Below, in pieces: positions 17,344 through 26,678 of a DNA stretch of 64,000 nucleotides. The stretch comes from Gammaproteobacteria bacterium (GTDB lineage: Bacteria > Pseudomonadota > Gammaproteobacteria > Pseudomonadales > Cellvibrionaceae), in assembly GCA_004173475.1 (NCBI GenBank), contig SEBU01000005.1, positions 430,974-494,973 of the forward strand, written 5' to 3'. The position numbers were made by a program, and so were the translations under genes. Under the pieces are notes generated by a model, which saw only the letters and a list, made by a program, of their open reading frames with translations, was not told where the DNA came from and did not search any database. The first letter of the stretch is position 1, and every line of letters begins with the position of its first letter.

Positions 17344-18459
17344 TTAGGGTTCGTTGCCGCTCAACAAGTGTTGCTTTTGTTCTTTACTCATTAAGGCAAT
17401 TAGCGGTGCCAATTGATGGAGCGCTGAGGCTATTTGATTTTTTGCCATTTCTGGTTTTCCGGCTGCGATTGCTTCCAATAGACGATCTATCGAAATCGTT
17501 ACTGCTGCTTCGGCCAACTGAGCAGTTTCAAGTTTTAATATTTGAACCTCACCGCTACCCACTTTCTTGGCATTAACCAGGGCTTGTTCTGCAGAATGAA
17601 CCAACTCTTTGATGGTGGCAGGGCTGCCTTTTCTAACGGTAGAAATGCCGGCGGACATAGAAATGCTGATGGCTTCGCCGCCTATAGTAATTTTGAAGGA
17701 CTTTATTTGCTCACATAGGCGTTTCGCTAGAATAACTACACCTTCGGTTTTGGCCATTGGCAAAATTGCGATAAATTTTTCAAAGCCGTAACGCCCCACA
17801 CTGTCTTCGCTGCGAATCGCGCTCAACATTTTGGTCGCTGTCTGTTTGATGATGCGATTTGCAGCTGCTTCACCAATACGTTGATAAAGCGTTTTAAAAT
17901 CATCTAGCTCAAATATAATCACCGCCATATTTTCACCATGGCGATTTGCAAACGATAAATCCTTTTTCAGCTGTTGATTGATCCCGTTACGATTTAAGGT
18001 GCCAGTTAGTAAATCAATATCGGCACTCTTTTGCAGATTAACTTTGTCCCTGCGATAACTAGCGTGCGCTTCCGCTCGGGCCACTAACTCAGCAGATTTA
18101 AACGGCTTGCTAATAAAATCCGTGGCGCCTAGCTCGAATACCTTTCTTTTAACATCTTCCTCATCGGCCGCCCCGGTAATTACAATGATGGGCTGGTTGC
18201 GAATACCCTCGTTTTCGGATTGCCTGATTCGTTGAATAAGCCCATACCCATCAAGCTTTGGCATCCCCAAATCAGTAAAAATCACATGGATACTCTCGTC
18301 GGCGCAAATTTTCTCCCACGCCTCCTCGCCGTCTTCTACCACGACCAGATCGAATTGTTCCGATAGGATTTTCGTTGCGGTTAATCTGACCACCTTGGAA
18401 TCGTCGGCAAGAAGAATTTTTCCTCTGGCTTGAGTGTCTTCACTTTTGCTTTCAGTCAT
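17344..18459 (-). CDS. response regulator with degenerate GGDEF domain
   Basis: 371 residues. The receiver (about 12-130) has ADDSKVVR, phospho-acceptor in FTDLGMP, and Lys in ISKPF. A GGDEF-fold domain follows (about 145-300) with DLLTGTLNR and FELDDFKTLYQRIG. Its active-site loop reads RYGFEKF where RxGGDEF is expected, so Gly-Gly-Asp-Glu is lost and cyclase activity is unlikely. A helical C-terminal tail of about 50 residues completes it. It may bind GTP or a partner in a phosphorylation-dependent way. No kinase gene is adjacent. Confidence 0.88.
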   Translation of the reverse strand: MTESKSEDTQARGKILLADDSKVVRLTATKILSEQFDLVVVEDGEEAWEKICADESIHVIFTDLGMPKLDGYGLIQRIRQSENEGIRNQPIIVITGAADEEDVKRKVFELGATDFISKPFKSAELVARAEAHASYRRDKVNLQKSADIDLLTGTLNRNGINQQLKKDLSFANRHGENMAVIIFELDDFKTLYQRIGEAAANRIIKQTATKMLSAIRSEDSVGRYGFEKFIAILPMAKTEGVVILAKRLCEQIKSFKITIGGEAISISMSAGISTVRKGSPATIKELVHSAEQALVNAKKVGSGEVQILKLETAQLAEAAVTISIDRLLEAIAAGKPEMAKNQIASALHQLAPLIALMSKEQKQHLLSGNEP

Positions 18460-19407
18460 GGCAATTATCTACAAATAATATTGGGCTATTAGCTATAGAG
18501 AATAGTTGATGGAGTAAAAGTCGCCATTAATGAGTGCCTCAAAGGGTGAGGGACACATACTGGAGTGATGTTGTGCGCGCTGTGGGGATATTACGTTTAG
18601 GCCTTCTATGGCAGCAAAACAAAACCTGAGGAGACCATTCTATTAAATGGCGCATCGATGCTATTTATCGTTAAATACTTCGACAGATTCAGTCGCCCCA
18701 TAGCGCGCTCAAAAAACGAACAAGATGACGCCGCATTTCTCTATGAATAATGGCCCGGAATTTTCTTCGAGCCTACTGTTACAAAAATTCTCAACGCGCA
18801 TTTTTGTCACGGTCATCCCGTGGTAAAAAAATTAAAATATTTTTCAAGATTTTTAATTTTATTATTAGTTGTTTTAATTTCGCCTATAAAATTAGTGCCA
18901 ACTTCAACTCTGGTGATAAACATTGGATCCAATTTTTCTTTATTCGGCTTGAATAAGTTTTCTTATGATTTTTCCCGATAAAAATAGAGTTTATCTAGTA
19001 TCAGTTTAAGCCCCATACCGCCAAACAAAAATTATTTTTCAGTTTCCGCATTAAATTTTAAATAATTTTTTTAGCCGATGTGTCGTCGAAATATTTTTCT
19101 AAAAAGTTTTCAGTTTCGCCTTAAATATCGTTTTTGACGCTGAAAACCGCCCTCATCAACGATTCTAATTTAACGTAATATATTATTTTTTTCTAATAGC
19201 GTTTCATTAGAAGTGAAATAAAAACTATCCGTTAGTATTGCGCGGCAAACTGAGGTCATGAATGGAAATAAATCGTTTTCATCATGGGCTTATGTTTGAA
19301 TTTAATTTTAACCGGCGCAATCTTGCGCCTCATCTGGAGGAGCGAAGCCACTATTATGATGTTATTGGCAAGCAGTGCTCTTCGTTAATGAATACATGCG
19401 AGGACAT
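18460..19407. other. long A+T-rich intergenic region with possible leader structure
   Basis: About 950 bases. The 18750-18956 ORF is low-complexity and unsupported. Two related stretches (AGTTTCCGCATTAAATTTTAAAT and AGTTTCGCCTTAAATAT) recur about 100 bases apart. Near the 3' end are a 13-codon ORF at 19258-19299 with a GAGG site, the perfect hairpin GGCGCAA-TC-TTGCGCC at 19314-19329, and a GGAGG before a ten-codon ORF. These could form a leader for the beta-helix gene, but none matches a riboswitch I know. Confidence 0.35.
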
Positions 19408-21234
19408 ATGAAAATAATTAAACCATGTTTATTCGGTCTGGCTTGTCTTACAACTGTTATAGCTTCGCTCGGAGCTGTGGCAGAAGAATTCACTTGTGAA
19501 GCCGGTCAATCCAATTGCCTTTATGACGCTATCGCGGCTGCTAACCAAACTAGCGGAGCCGACACCATTCGTTTTACCGAAGGAGCTCACTTTTCTTCAG
19601 CAGTTTATCCTTCGCGTTGTGCGCCCTCCATTGAAGGAGAGATTACTATTGTCGGTGCTAGCAGAGTCGACACACATCTTATTGCGGAAGGATCTTGCGC
19701 TTACTTCCATGTCGCACCCGGGGGTTCACTTACTCTGCAAGATATTGTAATTGCCGATGGAAAACTCGATGGGCTTGAAGCAGGCTCTGGTGAAGTGCAA
19801 CGAGGTGCGGCGATTTACAATGAAGGCACATTAAATGTTGCGAGAACGATTTTTAGAGGCAACAGTATTGCTAATAATTCCGCTAAATTATCTGGCGGTG
19901 GTGCCATCTACAACGCGCCTGGTGCGAATGCATTTATAGGTGATGTTGAGTTTTTTTCCAATAGTATTGCAAAAGCAAATTATGGCGGCGCCGCTATTCT
20001 CAACGAAGGCGATATGAAAATTATCCATAGTCGCTTTTTTTTCAACACTGGCTTCGGTGGAATTATTGCCAACGGTGTTCCAGGGGCGTCTACCATGGCC
20101 TCGCTGATCCTTGCCGACTCCGTTATTGTAAGCAACACCAACAGTACCGGAATTAGAAACGGACTTATGGGGTTCGCGCAGCTTTTGATCGAGCGCACAA
20201 CTATACGTGACGGAAACGGCGGCGAAGGCGGCGGTATTTATAACGGCGGCGAATTGACTGTGCGGGAAAGCAGTCTTGTGCAAAACACTGCTGCTAAAGG
20301 GGGCGGAATCTACAGCGCGAAAGGTTCAAGATCGACCTTTATCAACTCTACGATCAGCAAAAATTACGCGGCAGGCACCGGAGCGGCCGGCATTGGTGGC
20401 GGAATCTACAATAACGGCGGGGCGGTATTTTTGGCGAGCTCCACAATTGCCTCAAATACTTCGCAAGGCTTTGGGTCAGCCATTGCAGTAACATCTGATG
20501 TCGAAGGCACTGCGCAGGTTTTTGTGAAAGGATCCTTAATCGTAGGGCATGCTAATACCAGACAATATCCTGCTTGTTACGATTTCGGTGCTAACGACGC
20601 GCGGAAATTATTCCTGGCAGAAAACAATTTGGTTACTGCACAATCAAACTGCTACCTTCCTTCGGAAACTGACATTGTTGTAAATGAAACGGACAGCTTT
20701 ACCAATGTGCTCGGGCCGTTATCAGACTACGGCAGCTTAACGCCAAGTTATGCATTGCTGCGCGGCAGTCCTGCGATAGATAGTGGAGACAATCTCTGCA
20801 CAGATTTTGACGGCATGCCGATTGTGATCGATCAACGAGGTAATGAAAGAACTGGTTGTGATAAAGGTTCGGTCGATGCCGACGCAAAATCTCCTCCTGT
20901 ACAAATTCAACTCGTCGGTGCGAATAGCATCCAGCCAAACTCAACCAGCACTATCGACCTGCACATTTTGTCGCGTAGCGATTCAACCAGCCCGTTTCGT
21001 CCCACTAAGGAAGTAGATCGCAGCACAATTCGATTTGGTTCAGCTGGAGCATTGCCTGTCAAAACTATCATTCAAGATGTTAATAGCGACGGCATAGATG
21101 ACTGGGTGATTAGATTTAAAATCAGTAGCATTGGTATTGCTTGTGGAGATACATCGGTTGAACTTAAGTTTGCAACCTTCGTTGGCACTCCGTTTGTGTC
21201 GAGCGCAGACATAGTCACGACCGGCTGCCAATAA
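19408..21234 (+). CDS. secreted right-handed beta-helix protein with choice-of-anchor Q-like domain
   Basis: About 608 residues from ATG at 19408, which has GAGG just before it and starts the signal peptide (cleavage near AVA-EE). The mature N-terminus FTCEAGQSNCLYDAIAAAN is of the CSLREA type. Then come many parallel beta-helix rungs with GGGIYN-like repeats (about 130-380). A domain with LGPLSDYGSLTPSYALLRGSPAIDSG and DQRGNER follows, like the choice-of-anchor Q domain. The last about 110 residues carry DVNSDGIDDWVIRF and end with a Cys. Such proteins are exported or surface-bound; no enzymatic motif is seen. A strong terminator follows. Confidence 0.82.
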   Translation: MKIIKPCLFGLACLTTVIASLGAVAEEFTCEAGQSNCLYDAIAAANQTSGADTIRFTEGAHFSSAVYPSRCAPSIEGEITIVGASRVDTHLIAEGSCAYFHVAPGGSLTLQDIVIADGKLDGLEAGSGEVQRGAAIYNEGTLNVARTIFRGNSIANNSAKLSGGGAIYNAPGANAFIGDVEFFSNSIAKANYGGAAILNEGDMKIIHSRFFFNTGFGGIIANGVPGASTMASLILADSVIVSNTNSTGIRNGLMGFAQLLIERTTIRDGNGGEGGGIYNGGELTVRESSLVQNTAAKGGGIYSAKGSRSTFINSTISKNYAAGTGAAGIGGGIYNNGGAVFLASSTIASNTSQGFGSAIAVTSDVEGTAQVFVKGSLIVGHANTRQYPACYDFGANDARKLFLAENNLVTAQSNCYLPSETDIVVNETDSFTNVLGPLSDYGSLTPSYALLRGSPAIDSGDNLCTDFDGMPIVIDQRGNERTGCDKGSVDADAKSPPVQIQLVGANSIQPNSTSTIDLHILSRSDSTSPFRPTKEVDRSTIRFGSAGALPVKTIIQDVNSDGIDDWVIRFKISSIGIACGDTSVELKFATFVGTPFVSSADIVTTGCQ

Positions 21235-21250
21235 CCGTGTTGTGATCAAG

Positions 21251-21282
21251 AAAAAGGCCGGGGGAATCCCTCCGGCCTTTTT
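21251..21282 (+). terminator. intrinsic terminator of the beta-helix gene
   Basis: AAAAAGGCCGG and CCGGCCTTTTT pair around a ten-base loop that can close further, ending in a T-run. It starts 17 bases after the stop codon. Its symmetry could let it work for the convergent gene too. Confidence 0.92.
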
Positions 21283-21325
21283 AATTTCTCCGTTTTATTT
21301 TCTCTCTACTTTACTTCGCTATGAC

Positions 21326-21901
21326 TTATTTTGTTTTTAACTGTTTTACTTTTCCCATTTTCGAATCAGGATCTGGATTTTCAATATAGTACGCACTTTC
21401 TGATTCCAAAAATTTTCGTGACGAACTGTCCATTCCATACAAAATGTCATCAGCGACCCAATTGTCGCCTTCTTTGATCATCAAAAAAATTATCGTCCGA
21501 ATGTTAGATTCTGTATCTTCGCGCTCTGAAGGATAAATATTTAACTTTACCTCAATCGTATTTTTTGCAATTTCTTTAAATTTTATTCCAGAATTTTCAT
21601 AGCTTAATAAAGAATCGTACTCTTGCGCATACAAATATTCATCGCCTTCAGCGCCCCAACCGCAAATTCCGGTAGAGTAGCTTTCACAAACTTTTTCGCT
21701 CTTGGCAATTTGGGTCTGAAAAGCTTTGGAGAACGCGATTGTTGGCGGTGGAACATCTGCATGGGGTTGATGACTAAAATTCAAACGTTTTTTATAAAAA
21801 TCATCAACGGTTTGAAGCGCGCTAGGTGACTCTTTGCCAAAGCTAATGTTAGCGAGCAATCCCAGTAACATTAAAGTTGCAGCGCGGAAAAAATTTTGCA
21901 T
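21326..21901 (-). CDS. secreted hypothetical protein, possibly DUF3828-like
   Basis: About 191 residues. I prefer the second Met (MQNFFRAATLML), which has AGGA eight bases before it. The signal peptide ends near SFG-KE. The mature protein begins TVDDFYKKRLNF and has alternating strands such as KNTIEVKLNIYP and RTIIFLMIKEGDNWVADDILYG. That layout recalls the DUF3828/YbjP-like periplasmic fold, but I am not sure. Function unknown. It is convergent with the beta-helix gene. Confidence 0.6.
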   Translation of the reverse strand: MQNFFRAATLMLLGLLANISFGKESPSALQTVDDFYKKRLNFSHQPHADVPPPTIAFSKAFQTQIAKSEKVCESYSTGICGWGAEGDEYLYAQEYDSLLSYENSGIKFKEIAKNTIEVKLNIYPSEREDTESNIRTIIFLMIKEGDNWVADDILYGMDSSSRKFLESESAYYIENPDPDSKMGKVKQLKTK

Positions 21902-22002
21902 GAACATATTCCTTTATTTATAAATTAAAACCGTTTTAAGCACAGGTTTCAAGAATCCAATAACAGCATATGACACTCGAAACCTTGCCCAATTATTTTA
22001 TC

Positions 22003-22461
22003 TTATCCGTTGTCTGGAATAACAGGTTCAACGAGCTTGGCGAGCTGCTCAAGTGACTCTTGCCATCCTAAATAGCACATTTCAGTTGGAATTACCGACG
22101 GAATGCCCTCCTGGACAATACTGATATCCGTTCCACACAAAACAGGTTTTAAATTAATGGAGACGGTCATTTCGCCCGGAAGATTCGCATCGTCAAACCG
22201 ATCTTTGTGCCGAATGTACTGATTCTCCACCAGCTCGGTAAATGTTACGGTAAACGAATGACTGCCCCCAGAACCGAAATTGGTGAAAGACATTTTATAA
22301 CCACCGCCAACGCGAACATCAATTGAATGAATAGTTCCGGTAAAACCGTAAGGCGGCAACCAGCGCTCCAACGCACTTTTATCAGTGAATGCCTTATAAA
22401 CGCGCTCTGCGGGTGCGCGTAATACCCTATGTAGGCGCACAGTATTTGCTTCGTTGGTCAT
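22003..22461 (-). CDS. SRPBCC / AHSA1-domain protein
   Basis: 152 residues of the activator of Hsp90 homologue 1-like (START-like) family. Features are the opening RVLRAPAERVYKAFTDKSALERWLPPYG, VGGGYKMSFTNFGSG in the middle, and a C-terminal helix MCYLGWQESLEQLAKLVEP. The fold holds a hydrophobic cavity; bacterial members are mostly uncharacterised. AGGAG precedes the ATG. Confidence 0.88.
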   Translation of the reverse strand: MTNEANTVRLHRVLRAPAERVYKAFTDKSALERWLPPYGFTGTIHSIDVRVGGGYKMSFTNFGSGGSHSFTVTFTELVENQYIRHKDRFDDANLPGEMTVSINLKPVLCGTDISIVQEGIPSVIPTEMCYLGWQESLEQLAKLVEPVIPDNG

Positions 22462-22651
22462 AATAAACTCCTATTTTGGATAGCCTGAGTTAATTCTCTT
22501 GCTAATGAATAGTCGAACAGGGATTTGCTAAATCGACACTCATTTTAATTAGATATTTAAAATTAAACCTACCCATACGCCACATTTACCTGGCTTGTTT
22601 GAGGCTTGGAGAAAGATCCACCATACCTAATGCTTTGGCGCTGTCCTTCAG

Positions 22652-23362
22652 TTAAATGCCCAGCCTAAAATCTTTAACGCTTTCGTTAATCAATGACATT
22701 TTTTCTAAAATCGTTTTATTGCCTTTACCAACTGGCGATTGGGAGCTCACACCTACCCATAGGCTTGCAGGATAATTATTTTTATAAAGCCTTGCCAAAT
22801 TCCATTTAATATTATCCTCTGAAAAGTAAAATGCGACAGTTTGGGTGTCCGAAGATACTTTCAGATAAACGAAATTTCCACCTATTGGTTGATGGTTATT
22901 GTCATCAGACGTTTCTATAGTTCTGACACTAACAATTCTCGTTGCACCTCTTTCATCCCTTTCAAACGCAAACTTTTGCCACAATTTTTCACTAAGAAAA
23001 ATGTAGACTGCACCTGCATCATAAGTTGCCTTAAATTCCGGAGTAACTTTTGCAACAAAGGTAAAAGGCTTAGTGTTGTCTACCTTGGTCAACAAAACCG
23101 GTGCGGTATTATTCGATAGCTTGCCGTCAGGATCATTGAAAAAGTCTTTTTGCGCATCACTGTTTACAGTGAGCACTTCACCTTTGACTGAGGACTTATC
23201 CGCATCATTTAAACATCGTGTGAAGTGGATGCCGGATATTTTTACAGAGCATTCTTTTTCAGAATTTGCCCATGCGTGAATAGGCAAGATTATTAAAATT
23301 ATAATGCTCGCAAATATGCAGCGTGCAAATTTGCCGGCGAATAAAACGTCATTATTTTTCAT
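22652..23362 (-). CDS. secreted DUF1349 protein (concanavalin-like fold)
   Basis: 236 residues with a signal peptide (IFASIIILIILPIHAWA). The body matches DUF1349: FFNDPDGKLSNNTAPVLL, FTFVAKVTPEFKATYDAGAVYIF, KFAFERDERGATRIVSV, and the ending ASLWVGVSSQSPVG. The family has a concanavalin-like beta-sandwich and is thought to bind carbohydrate; enzymatic function is unproven. It may serve polysaccharide binding at the cell surface, which is inference. Confidence 0.82.
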   Translation of the reverse strand: MKNNDVLFAGKFARCIFASIIILIILPIHAWANSEKECSVKISGIHFTRCLNDADKSSVKGEVLTVNSDAQKDFFNDPDGKLSNNTAPVLLTKVDNTKPFTFVAKVTPEFKATYDAGAVYIFLSEKLWQKFAFERDERGATRIVSVRTIETSDDNNHQPIGGNFVYLKVSSDTQTVAFYFSEDNIKWNLARLYKNNYPASLWVGVSSQSPVGKGNKTILEKMSLINESVKDFRLGI

Positions 23363-23413
23363 AACCTGCCCCCGTAGTTAGTTTGTCGATTCAATCTGTT
23401 TCAAAAAAAGAAA

Positions 23414-23962
23414 TCACCTAGCCTGAAAATTAAAATGCGTATTTGGAAGGCATTCACCTTCAAAATATCTAATGAGTAAACGGCTTATTTCTGCAATATT
23501 TTCGCATCTGAACTTTTTATATTTATCATTGCTAGATGTTAATTTACTTGCCCTGACGACATAAGTACTTTCTCTTACTGTCGCCAAATCGTGAAGCGCA
23601 TTCAACGGCATTAGCCAAGCTCTTTGAGTGGATCTTAAGTCAGGTGATAATAACACGCACAGCAAAAGAGCATGCCGATCATTCCTGTGCGTTGATTTTT
23701 TTATTATAAAATGGGCAATATTACCTCGTTCAGTCGAACCTCTTTTCCTCACCGTATTAGTTCTTGCTTTTATTTGAATGGGCACGGCTTTGCCAGTATC
23801 TTTGTCGTAAATTAATACATCAATACCATCATCGTCTGCGACGGGCTGGAATGGTGATAGCCGCCCTTTGCTTTCTATCATTAATTCATTCGCAATCAAA
23901 TTTTCAGCGATTGCACCTATTTGAGTAGCGGATAACTTCCTGGTCGCATCGCTCGCCTTCAT
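23414..23962 (-). CDS. DUF4365-like protein with PD-(D/E)XK nuclease-type core
   Basis: About 182 residues starting MKASDATRKLSATQ. A helix with IGAIAENLIANELM precedes DDDGIDVLIYDKDTGKAVPIQIKAR. The Asp and QIKAR spacing is that of the PD-(D/E)XK endonuclease fold used by DUF4365. The rest is IAHFIIKKSTHRNDRHALLLCV and a basic C-terminal part. The track start is 35 codons earlier, inside the upstream gene; I use the ATG one base after that gene's TAA, which suggests translational coupling. Biological target unknown. Confidence 0.65.
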   Translation of the reverse strand: MKASDATRKLSATQIGAIAENLIANELMIESKGRLSPFQPVADDDGIDVLIYDKDTGKAVPIQIKARTNTVRKRGSTERGNIAHFIIKKSTHRNDRHALLLCVLLSPDLRSTQRAWLMPLNALHDLATVRESTYVVRASKLTSSNDKYKKFRCENIAEISRLLIRYFEGECLPNTHFNFQAR

Positions 23963-23963
23963 T

Positions 23964-24329
23964 TTATTTATCCGAAATAAAACGATTGCCAGATGACTTT
24001 TGCCCATTCCAATCCATGGTTGTGAATCTTGTCGCGCCAGTATTAAAAAGCAAGACCATTCGATCATTTATGCCTTCCAGTACGACTTCATTTTTTGATA
24101 TCACAACCCACTTTACCATTGACCAGCTGCTTAATTTTGAAATTGAACCATCCGCTTCAAATACAAATGTATATTCACGGCCGCGCCACTTATAAACCCA
24201 TGCTGTTCCCACAAGTTTATCCTTTAAGGCAACCGCTTCTACAATATTTTCCTGGTTAAACCGTTTCAAAGGATCGGCAAACACGACTACGGATAAAAAA
24301 CCTAGAAATAGTGCTAACAAAAATTTCAT
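23964..24329 (-). CDS. small secreted hypothetical protein
   Basis: 121 residues with a signal peptide (KFLLALFLGFLSVVVFA). The mature part has DKLVGTAWVYKWRGREYTFVFEADGSI and a run of short beta strands, like a small beta-sheet domain of the kind found in lipocalin-like or DUF-type periplasmic proteins. I do not recognise it. Its stop codon is one base from the start of the nuclease-like gene. Confidence 0.6.
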   Translation of the reverse strand: MKFLLALFLGFLSVVVFADPLKRFNQENIVEAVALKDKLVGTAWVYKWRGREYTFVFEADGSISKLSSWSMVKWVVISKNEVVLEGINDRMVLLFNTGATRFTTMDWNGQKSSGNRFISDK

Positions 24330-24395
24330 AGATATTGATTCCAGGTGTTAATTACTTTGCTTAATTATATTTTAGTAGCTGAGAAATTATGTGCG

Positions 24396-26339
24396 CTAAA
24401 AAATAATTTTTGCGGCCCAATCGCGGCTGGCGATACTCTCATTGTTAGGAAAGCTCGACAAACTCAATGTGCCCTCGCCGTCCGCTTTAATTGAAATTGA
24501 TTTTTGCCATTGCCCATTGATTGGATCGAACCACGTTACGGTGTATGCCTTGCCGGGCTCAAAACCTTTTAGCTTTGGTACGATTGATTTATTTTCAAAA
24601 TAAAGCAGCGCGAAATCCTTTTCCGCTGTGCGCATCATATAGGCCCAACCATCAAGCCCATCTTCCGGGCTATTCGGCGCCTTGCGCGGTGAAATCTGAT
24701 CAGACGCCAATAACAAATCCTGATAGCGCCGACCTTCAGATTGCATAAATATTTTTAGATGTTGCATGTAATTAGCCGATTCGTATTTCAATGCATCCCA
24801 AATTTGTGGCCGCGCACCTGCGGGCTCCCCGGTGGACGTCACGTCATAAGCGGCAGTACCGTGAACGTGGCCAGACAATCCACCCGACAGCACCGAACCG
24901 TACATTTGCGCACGCGCGAAATAATTATCCCGTGCAGAATTTGCAGGCGGCTCTTCTCCGGCAGGTTTATTTATTTCATGGAGCCAGCCGGTGTAATAAG
25001 GCTCGAAATTAATTGTTGGATAAGCTGGCGTCAGTTTGAATTGAGTTTCCAAGGCTTCACTAACCCGATGATCACGCGGTTTGTTGCCTACGCTATGCAT
25101 AGTCATCCAGGGCACTTGCTCAGCGTGGCCAAACGCGGCATAAGTAGAGCGATCAATAAGTACAGTTACGGGCTGATTGAATGGTGGCGGGCCGTATTTT
25201 TTTAAATGATAGGTAAGGGCTTCATTAAATTGTGCGGCTGTAAGACTAAAGTCTTTCGGAATCCAATCCAAATGAATACCGCTAAACACGAGATTGTTCG
25301 CGCCGTAACGCGCAATCAAATATTGCATGTAACGCGCAAAAGTTTCATTGAAATTAAAATACGCATTCCATGACGGGCCGACATCGCGTCGCACAGTTTC
25401 AAGCAGCGGCACAAATCCCTGTTCGGATAAATAATTCATTTTGCGATCAAGACTTTTGAAATATTCCGGATTGATACGCGTAAAATCCGAAACGCCTTTG
25501 TGTTGCGCTGACATAGCAAAAGGCAAATGGCCGAACTCATCACGCATACTTTTTGCGGTAAACGAGCCCCAATAACTCACGCCTCCGGAGGCATCAGTTC
25601 CTTTTCCGCTAGAGACGTCGAAACCAAATTTTTCCCAAGCATTTCTGAGATAAATTCCGCTCGCATCTGCGTGCGTGCTAGGGTTCACATCCGCATCCCA
25701 ATTTGGAAAAGATGCGATCATGCTAACGGAATTAAACCCTTGTTTCTTGCGATAAGCGACAGCATCTTCAAAACCAATGCCGGGACCAGGCTGATAATCA
25801 TTTGATGTTGGCGCGTTGCGAAACGGCAACCGCCAGGTAGAGCCTGCGAGCCAGGTATCGCCCACCATGAAAAACGGAGTGCCGTCAGAATATTCAAGCG
25901 CGTGACCATTAGACGAAACCCGAACAAAACCATGTCGATTAGCGTTTTGCTGTTTTTCCCGAGCGGACCAACCAACCGCAGTGAGAGTTCCAAAGCGACC
26001 ATTCAAACCTTTATCATCAGGGCGATTGGAGCTGGCATGCCAACTCCATTCACCCAGCCCAGTTGCGACTAAGCGCACAACGTAACGATTATCGCCATCC
26101 CAAAAACCGTAAACACGTTTATTAAAGCCCGGCCCTTTAAGCTCGACCCACATATCAACATCGGTGTAATAATTTTGGTAAGCCTTCTCCGCAAAGAAAA
26201 CAATTTCTTGCATTTCCCACGGGTGCACCTGCGTTTGGTACGCCTTATTTTTGGATGGCGCAACACAACTCACAAGCCCAACTGTTACGAAAAACAGCAA
26301 AGTGCTTTTTATTAATAGCTGTCTGGAAAATCGGTTCAT
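24396..26339 (-). CDS. lipoprotein glycosidase: DUF5060 + DUF4038 (GH140-like) + collagen-binding-like domain
   Basis: 647 residues with a lipoprotein signal peptide (lipobox LVSC). The order is an N-terminal DUF5060 beta-sandwich (about 35-110, AYQNYYTDVDMWVELKGPGF), a DUF4038 TIM-barrel (about 125-480, GTPFFMVGDTWLAGS and FNSVSMIASFPNWD), and a C-terminal beta-domain (about 555-647) like the putative collagen-binding domain of this family. DUF4038 barrels include apiosidases that trim plant pectin. The substrate cannot be fixed from sequence. It is a lone gene; GGGGAT precedes ATG. Confidence 0.85.
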   Translation of the reverse strand: MNRFSRQLLIKSTLLFFVTVGLVSCVAPSKNKAYQTQVHPWEMQEIVFFAEKAYQNYYTDVDMWVELKGPGFNKRVYGFWDGDNRYVVRLVATGLGEWSWHASSNRPDDKGLNGRFGTLTAVGWSAREKQQNANRHGFVRVSSNGHALEYSDGTPFFMVGDTWLAGSTWRLPFRNAPTSNDYQPGPGIGFEDAVAYRKKQGFNSVSMIASFPNWDADVNPSTHADASGIYLRNAWEKFGFDVSSGKGTDASGGVSYWGSFTAKSMRDEFGHLPFAMSAQHKGVSDFTRINPEYFKSLDRKMNYLSEQGFVPLLETVRRDVGPSWNAYFNFNETFARYMQYLIARYGANNLVFSGIHLDWIPKDFSLTAAQFNEALTYHLKKYGPPPFNQPVTVLIDRSTYAAFGHAEQVPWMTMHSVGNKPRDHRVSEALETQFKLTPAYPTINFEPYYTGWLHEINKPAGEEPPANSARDNYFARAQMYGSVLSGGLSGHVHGTAAYDVTSTGEPAGARPQIWDALKYESANYMQHLKIFMQSEGRRYQDLLLASDQISPRKAPNSPEDGLDGWAYMMRTAEKDFALLYFENKSIVPKLKGFEPGKAYTVTWFDPINGQWQKSISIKADGEGTLSLSSFPNNESIASRDWAAKIIF

Positions 26340-26625
26340 TTATATCCCCTGAACATAAAACATGTGGAGAATGCTAGCAGATACAAGCGTGAACTCAAAT
26401 TGATATAGGGTGACGAAATGTAAAGCACGAGCTGAATAATAAATCGAACCTGATAGCAGCAATCAGATTTTTTGCCGTGATAAGAGTCAAATCATTATGA
26501 TTAATTAAGTGATATTCGAGATGCGCATAAATTATTTTTTGGATAGACGCAAACTGGAATCAAGGAGTGTAAAACCTAGCTCAAACGAAACACTGAGTAA
26601 TATGTAAAAAGCACGCGAACAAATT
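26340..26625. other. intergenic upstream of the glycosidase gene
   Basis: About 290 bases, probably with the promoter of the glycosidase gene (minus strand). I see no ORF, RNA gene or convincing operator. Confidence 0.35.
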
Positions 26626-26656
26626 AAATATGGGCAGTTAAAACTGCCCATATTTT
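26626..26656 (-). terminator. hairpin after the DUF378 gene
   Basis: AAATATGGGCAGTT and AACTGCCCATATTT form a 14-base perfect stem with a two-base loop, flanked by T-rich sequence on both strands. It lies 22 bases after the DUF378 stop. Confidence 0.75.
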
Positions 26657-26678
26657 TAGTTAAACGGAACACTAAGAA

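Noticed and set aside
18750-18956. 68-residue plus-strand ORF
   Set aside because: Low-complexity Phe/Lys-rich translation of A+T-rich DNA, no ribosome site, no recognisable family.
19290-19380. c-di-GMP-I (GEMM) riboswitch before the beta-helix gene
   Set aside because: AGCGAAGCC resembles the GEMM core ACGCAAAGCC and a hairpin precedes it, but the tetraloop, its receptor and the closing stem are not there.
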